In this document: positions 58,405-64,000 of the stretch, one piece after another
Layout: each line of letters begins with the position of its first letter
Position numbering within the stretch: the first letter of the stretch is position 1
Source of the DNA: Cryptomeria japonica
Lineage: Eukaryota; Streptophyta; Pinopsida; Cupressales; Cupressaceae
Reading direction: 5' to 3'
DNA: 64,000 nt
Assembly: GCF_030272615.1 (NCBI RefSeq)
Contig: NC_081413.1
Span: forward strand, 443,573,038-443,637,037
Made by a program: the position numbers and the translations under genes
The notes under the pieces: model-generated
The model's input: the letters and a program-made list of their open reading frames with translations, nothing else
The model's database searches: none
What the model was told of the DNA's origin: nothing

Positions 58405-58972
58405 ATCATGAAAGTGCAATAAAAAGGATATTTAGGTATTTGCAAGGAACGACTGAATATGGTTGAGGGTACCCTAAAGATGATGAATTTACTTTATGTG
58501 CATACACAGATGTAGATTGGGCAGGTGATGTTGATGACCGGAAGAACACTTCTTGTGGAGCATTCTTCCTTGGGAAGAATTTGGTTTTATGGATCAACAA
58601 GAAGCAATCATGCATTTCCTTATCTACTATTGAAGCTGAATAGGTTGCAATGCAACCAATTGTACTCAAGTTATATGTATGAAGAAGACATTGAAGGATA
58701 TACAAGTGATTTGTAATGTTCCGGTAGTTATCCATTGTGATAACTCTGCAGCTATTGACATATCAAAGAATCCAGTATTTCACTCCAAGACTAAGCACAT
58801 ATCAATTATGTATAACTTTTTGAAGGCAAAGGTGGAAGAAAAAGAAGGCAGATTGGTTTATGTGAACACTAAAGAGAAGATAGTAGACATCTGCACCAAA
58901 TATTTGTTGTGGGAATCATTTGAGTATTTGAGAGATAGATTGGGGGTTTCTATCCATCCGGTAGAGACTTAA
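58405..58972 (+). pseudogene. Copia-2 RNase H region, downstream of NaLTR-B
   Basis: Resumes the Copia-2 protein: IKRIFRYLQGTTEYG (58420), CAYTDVDWAGDVDDRKN (58500), SCISLSTIEAE with a TAG after it (58612), then after a frameshift VVIHCDNSAAIDISKNPVFH (58725) and a stop at 58972. The order is as in Copia RNase H, including the catalytic Asp and Glu positions. Confidence 0.86.
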
Positions 58973-59347
58973 TTGATGCAGATGTGCATTAGTCCGGTAT
59001 GCATTATCAAAGATACCTTTTGCTCCAGATTGATGAATCAGTGCTACTACTCAAGGGGAGTAGTCAGCCTTGAGATTTAGAGTTATTTATTATGTTTGAT
59101 TCTTTGGCATTGCTATCAAAGGGGGAGGAATATATGTGAAAAAGAATTGCTATTTATTGATTGTACTCATTAGTGGGAGTTTGGTGGTATTTGGTCCTTT
59201 TGTTTCAGTTTTGGTTTAGAACTTCACTGCTATATGATTTCATGGGAGATTGTTGGTGGTCTTCCATTGGGGAGACTTGTTTGGCATTTTCTTTACACTT
59301 GGATGTTTTTCACACCTAGTGTTGCCATCAATGCCAAAGGGCGAGAT

Positions 59348-60541
59348 TGTTGGTCATATGATGGAATTGCTAATGTGTTGCATTGATGTTTTTTTGTTGA
59401 TGTCAACACTTGTTGTTTTGGCTGGTTACCAGCTTTCAGTAGGTGGATTGGATTGCGAAGATAATCAGTTGATTGCCACCGGTATGATCTGGTTGGTAGA
59501 ATATGTTTGTATGGATGGTTCATACACTTTTGAAGTATGCTTCAGTCAGTTGGTATTGACTTTATGATCGGATGCTATCTTATGTTCTAGTAAACTTCCT
59601 TTATTGATCCGGTAAGGGTTTCACTGGCAGAGCTTCATTGAAGATCTTTTATGTTATGCATAAGTGGTGTTTGTGTAGCTTGTAGAAGGGATTCAGGATG
59701 CTTATGGTGATCATTTTTGTGCCTCATCTAATTGGTGTCATTGCTTTGGCATGTGTGGATCTAATTTAGGTCCGATGCTATCTAGGTTATGGACCGGTTT
59801 GCATGTAATGTGTTGGTGGATCCTCCGATGCACTTCTAGGATGTTTTATTGATTGGATGATATTTGTTTGGCCTTAGTTTGACATGTGTTATGATTTTAT
59901 TTCAGGACTATGTACTAGATCTATTGTATTATCATTTGTATGGCTGACCTAATTGGTTACGTCTCATGTTGGTATAAATGTATATAAGATATCATTGTAG
60001 ATCATGTATCATGACAAAGAGAAAATAATATAATAATCATTTGTGTAGAGGATTTGGTCGATCATAGCTGATCGAGTTGGGTTTATGTAAGAGGTTTTAC
60101 ACTTTTGGTATTGAGCTTAACCAAAACTATAATCTAGCATGTTTGTGCTATTACCAGGAGTTCTTCTCTCTAGATTGTAGTCCAAACATATTGAGGTGTT
60201 TGACATCTCTGTAGTCAGTGCGACTCCATTGTGATGAGTAGTGCACTCTGAGCAGTGTGCCTTCTTGCATGTGCAGGCCCCTATTGTAATCATATACTTG
60301 TTATAGAAGTATCATCTAACTGTGGGTAGGGTTTCCCACCGTGGTTTTTTCTCATTGAGGTTCTCCACGTACAAATCATGGTGTTATGTGTTATGGTTGC
60401 ATGGTATTGATTCTCTGGTTTTCCTTTATGCTTTAATGCTTAATCAATTATATCGGTATAAGGTTTTAAGTGCTTTAATTCACATAATTTATTAACAACT
60501 GATTCACCCCCCCTCTAAGTTGTTCACCAATTATCCTAACA
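59348..60541 (+). repeat. Copia-2 3' LTR
   Basis: 1194 bp, TGTTGGTCATATGATGG to CCTAACA. It retains the block lost from the 5' LTR. GCGAGAT just before it, near an AAAGGGCG run, is the remaining purine tract. Confidence 0.88.
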
Positions 60542-60546
60542 AAATA

Positions 60547-60715
60547 TTTATTTAACTACTCATACATTCCATTTTTATCAAAAAATCACATATAAATTAT
60601 CTAATAATTATTTTAATGTTTTAAAAGTAATTCTCAGCATTTAGAATTTTGTATTTTAATATGCACTACTGAGTATTTTCATGCTTATTTAGAATGAACA
60701 TTACCACCTATCCTA
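60547..60715 (-). pseudogene. Copia-3 Gag start, separated from the rest by Copia-2
   Basis: On the minus strand reads LNAENYF, then FLIKMECMSS with stops, resembling the LNGENYxTWK start of Copia Gag. It continues the Gag relic at 45796-45570 across the Copia-2 insertion. Short and decayed. Confidence 0.45.
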
Positions 60716-61401
60716 GAAAATATTATCAAATTATTTACAAATCTTCCTCAAAGGGATTAAGCCTTCTTTTGGTCCTTTTGCTATCTCTCATTAGGAATTT
60801 GTGGATGAGACTGTCATGTCTGTGAAGTGAGATACGTACAGCTACAACATGAACACTCAATAGATCATTGCAAGCATGGTTAGAAACTAAGAAGAAAATG
60901 AAAGATGAAACATGACAAAGCAACCTATCACCCCTAAGAGATGAGAGTATGGATTTTCTCTCAGATCTCGATAAGCAATCCTAGAGACTTGACTACACCT
61001 AGATGGAGGATTTGAAATGATAATGATATGCAAAGATGAGATTGATTATGCTAAATTGATCCAAGAGACTAATTAAGCTAATGATATGCATGATTAAGCT
61101 ATGATGATGATGTAATTAAGCTAGAAAAGAGATTGATTAAGATACATGATTCAAAAATTAAGCTAGAAAATGATAAAATTAAGCTAATGCAATTGACTAT
61201 AACAATAATTCTCAAGATGATATGCCTATACTAACAATGCCTAAATTGACAATGATATGGGATCCTTATTGCTCCAAAATGGGTGATATTTATAGGATTT
61301 CCAAGGCCAGGGGTGAGGTGGTAGGAATCAACGATCAAGATTGAGTCTGAAGATATCAAGGGTGAAAATGGAGGAGGTTGGAGAAGAGGTTGGAGGAAGG
61401 G

Positions 61402-61430
61402 ACACTTGTCATCTTTGTGGTGACAAGTGT
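61402..61430. repeat. Perfect 10-bp inverted repeat
   Basis: ACACTTGTCA at 61402-61411 and TGACAAGTGT at 61421-61430 with a 9-nt loop. Could be a stem-loop or a dyad binding site. Confidence 0.7.
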
Positions 61431-62280
61431 TAAGGAGCTTTGCTCATAAAAGGGCAAGTGTCCAAGAGAGGACACATGTGGCCAAACTGCCGTGTGTCTC
61501 AAGAAAAAAATATCCACACTATATGAGGTTAGGATAAGGAGGTTAGAATGTGCAAGATAGGATAGGGTTAGTTAAACCCAAGGTTAAGTGAAATGGGTTA
61601 GGTTAGAGGGATGGTTAGGTTAGGTGGTTAGAAGTTAGGAGACATGTGGGTAATTTGAATTTTAAAATTCAAATAATAAGAAAAGACTAATTAATTCTCA
61701 ACAACTCATAAATTGATTTCTTTTAATTAATTAGAGGATTAGAAGAATTATTTGAAATGGGGGGAGGATTAATTAATTTGAATTAATTAATCAAAGGGGA
61801 CTATTGAAATGAACCTATTAAATAAATCCTTAGATTTATTAATAAGTAGATGAAAGGGATAATTTAATCAAATTGCCTAACAAATTCAATTAAATTAGGA
61901 AGGGGGATTCATTAAATAATTGCTTATTTAATTAATTATCTTTAGACATTTTTTACGTGTATACATTTTACCCCTCTTTGAAGCAGGGTGTAATGACACG
62001 TTGATTCAAAGAATAATCTTATTTTGATGATGATATTGGTTCGATAGGATGCCCCAGCTGTTGATTGATAAATTGTGGTACGATGATGCCCCCTCGAGAG
62101 ATCAATTGAGATAAATAACCTTTGGAATGTTTGGATATTTGCAAAATTGATATCTCGATTAGAAATAATTCAATGACTACAACTGTGGTTGATGAAAGTG
62201 TGAGTTCTACGATCATGGTGATGTGATTCTTGATTATTGATAAAGCTTGATTGATTTGATTGATAATATTGAGATTCGGT

Positions 62281-62406
62281 CTGGTTACAGGAATGACACC
62301 TCCTGTATAAAACAAATACGATCAAAGCTTCTGGTTTCAGGAACGATATATCCTGTATAAGAATTGATTAGAACATCTGGTTTCAGGAAAGATACATCCT
62401 GTATAA
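62281..62406. repeat. Three 30-bp repeats, each with a CAGGA...TCCTG dyad
   Basis: Units at 62281-62310, 62331-62360 and 62377-62406 share CTGGTTWCAGGAA, then TCCTGTATAA. In each, CAGGA and TCCTG can pair around 8 nt. Starts are spaced 50 and 46 bp apart. The dyad is unchanged in all three while the loop varies. Confidence 0.8.
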
Positions 62407-63608
62407 GACATGATTGATAGAATTTATAAGGTTTATTGGATAAAGAACTAACAGTTTGTCAATATCAAGTTGTAAGAAGATTTAAATACGCTCATGGGGA
62501 ATATAAGATTTTTGTTGGGTTGATAATATCTGGAGAGAGATGAGTCATCATTCTAATTGTGTATACCCTTATGATGATACCTTGATGATTCATGCGATAG
62601 GTTTAACCTTTGATAGAATGAGCATGTGGGATCCCATGCAAGAATGAAATGCAAGCTAAATGCAAATGCCAATGCAATGAAATGCAAAACTACGACTAGA
62701 CCAGTCATTGGGTTATTGCATTTTGTCATCATTGAGCTTTTTTAAATGTGGTAAGTAAGTGAAAACATCGATGGTATAATTAAACCATGATGACCTGAGC
62801 ACAACTTTCTTGGATTTTGATATTGCAACTTAGCACAAGCATCAAGGTATAATTGAACCAAGATGACTTGAGTGTTGGTTGCATAAAATAGGCAGTATTA
62901 TCCATTTCAATATGCAAATCGGAAATGTCTTCGATGATACTTCAATGATCATGTCCCAAGACAAATTTGCACATATCAATGATTAATTTATAGATAGAAG
63001 ACAAGAAAAATATTATGTTCTTTCCTTGTTCCTCTTGTCAGAGACATCCTGGAGTCACTCATAAATTATGATAGCAAAAATAAAGATAGAAAAGTTGAAC
63101 AATCATGCTAAAATCATTATCCAAAAGATATCATCCATTGAAAAGTGTGTGATGTGCTTAGACTCACATGTGATAGTTTGATAGTGGATAATTTGATCTC
63201 GTGCTCAATATTGGATGTGCCTCAGTTTTCGCTTGATAAGATTTCCCTAACTATTGTTCTTCCTATTTGATTAAGCTCAAAATGACCAAATAAAAAATTT
63301 ACCCCCAACTAAGTGTGGGATTTTGCCCCAAGCCTAGAAACAAATTCAATATGATATACCCAATGATCCAAACCATGGCGAGAAGCCATTCGGGATGTCT
63401 ACGTATGTACAAAGGCTTTATTATGGCTATGAACAACACTGATGGAAAAGAATGCAAGCAGAAGGATGCATGAACTTATAGTGGAAAAGCTAGCAGACAG
63501 ATATCGCCTATTTGCCAGGTTTTCCCCATTTGTTTTTATTGCACTTTTTCTCATATTTAATTTTTTTTTATTTTTATTTTTTGGATTTTCTGCTTTTTCA
63601 CTTTTGTT

Positions 63609-64000
63609 TTTGTGACCATTAGATGAAGAAGGATTTATCTTTCCTACTAGATCAAGACCCCATTGATGGAAAGGCCAAGATGTTGCCAAAGCATGAAGTT
63701 CTTGTGCTGATGCATGAATCAAACTCCCATGAATCTGACATTGTTTGCATGTTCTAGCTATCTGAAAACAATCTCGTTCCATATTTGGCCAATAATAGCC
63801 CAATCGTATGAGTTTTTTTGAAAGGGTAAGACCACTTAAATGAGTGCCACAAATGTCATTATGGACTTCCTTTAAGGCCTTCTCAGATTCTTCTTGTTCG
63901 AGACATCTTGAAAGAGTACCATCTAGACCTCGTTTAAACAGGGTATCCACGACGAGAGTATAATGGGAGGATTGGCAAATAAAGTTTCTCTTTTGATTTT
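63609..64000 (-). pseudogene. Ty3/Gypsy integrase N-terminal fragment
   Basis: Minus-strand frame entering from the right edge. It has the HHCC zinc-binding domain of Gypsy integrase: His in EVHNDICGTH (H-x6-H) and Cys in ARTCKQCQIHG (C-x2-C), with 30 residues between. KKLIRLGYYWPNMERDC lies between them. The catalytic core begins WPFHQWGLDLVGKI (first Asp of D-D-E) and stops matching after SSSNGHK at about 63609, where unrelated sequence follows. So the element is broken here. Upstream pol parts would lie beyond the window. Confidence 0.86.

Larger units (their letters stand above)
45797..60541 (+). mobile_element. Copia-2: LTR retrotransposon interrupted by NaLTR-B
   Basis: LTRs at 45797-46874 and 59348-60541 (TGTTGG... 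or decayed TATTGG..., ending CCTAACA). Flanks AAATC and AAATA agree at 4 of 5. Internal order gag-protease-integrase-RT-RNase H. NaLTR-B (50578-58399) is inserted between the RT and RNase H parts. Many stops and frameshifts, a decayed primer-binding site and a shortened 5' LTR mark it as older than Copia-1. It is itself inserted in Copia-3 gag. Confidence 0.9.
60716..63608. other. Non-coding repeat-like region beside a Gypsy fragment
   Basis: No convincing protein frame. Texture suggests LTR or untranslated parts of a Gypsy element: G-rich GGTTAG runs (61525-61640), AT-rich TTAATTAATT stretches (61720-61930), GAAATGCAAG-type runs (62645-62690), and a duplicated GGTATAATTRAACCAWGATGA at about 62774 and 62851. 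Boundaries and LTR ends were not found. Confidence 0.4.

Noticed and set aside
1-64000. CRISPR arrays, bacterial operons, rRNA or intact tRNA genes
   Set aside because: No spaced short-repeat array, ribosome-binding-site-led gene clusters, rRNA core sequence or foldable tRNA was seen; the only tRNA-like signals are the SINE head and lone B-box matches.

Overview
The window is nuclear DNA of a plant, most likely a seed plant with a large, transposon-filled genome. A conifer-like genome is my guess but the sequence does not prove it. The signs are plant L1-type LINEs with a DUF4283-like ORF1, Copia and Ty3/Gypsy polyproteins, LTR primer-binding sites matching initiator tRNA-Met, AT-rich spacers, and no intact cellular gene. 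Almost every coding stretch belongs to a transposable element and carries stops or frameshifts.

Layout. 119-427: tRNA-derived SINE with a perfect 15-bp target-site duplication (TSD). 732-15301: full-length LINE without RNase H (LINE-N1, +), split in its ORF2 by a non-autonomous LTR element, NaLTR-A (5939-14025). 15369-17390: 5'-truncated copy L-A of a second LINE family. 19141-19613: an exon-like relic. 19801-21284: truncated LINE copy L-B. 21292-22140: a LINE relic (-). 23155-30763: full-length LINE L-C (-) with 15-bp TSDs. 31693-41474: LINE copy L-D (+), split by Copia-1 (32800-40040), which itself holds a hAT-like element (37448-38442). 43150-45796 and 60547-60715: old Copia-3 (-), invaded by a LINE 3' end (43524-43830), by LINE copy L-E (44692-45551) and by Copia-2 (45797-60541). 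Copia-2 contains a second non-autonomous LTR element, NaLTR-B (50578-58399, -). 60716-63608: non-coding repeats. 63609-64000: Ty3/Gypsy integrase fragment (-).

Two systems deserve attention. (1) The L-C LINE family carries, after the ORF2 RNase H domain, a third ORF (ORF3, about 500-525 codons) with an N-terminal globular domain and a long C-terminal coiled coil. It is present in all five copies here, in at least two subfamilies, and always lies between the RNase H end and a conserved 3' terminus. (2) NaLTR-A and NaLTR-B have different LTRs but the same plan: a coiled-coil Gag-like ORF1 with four or five zinc knuckles, then an ORF2 of about 1,118 codons homologous between the two (3358 and 3359 bp), with no protease, integrase, RT or RNase H. 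They look like a family of LTR retrotransposons mobilised in trans.

Nesting gives relative ages: LINE-N1 before NaLTR-A; L-D before Copia-1 before the hAT-like element; Copia-3 before L-E and Copia-2; Copia-2 before NaLTR-B. In-frame stops in the LINE ORF2 are mostly TAG, as expected from cytosine deamination in methylated, silenced elements.
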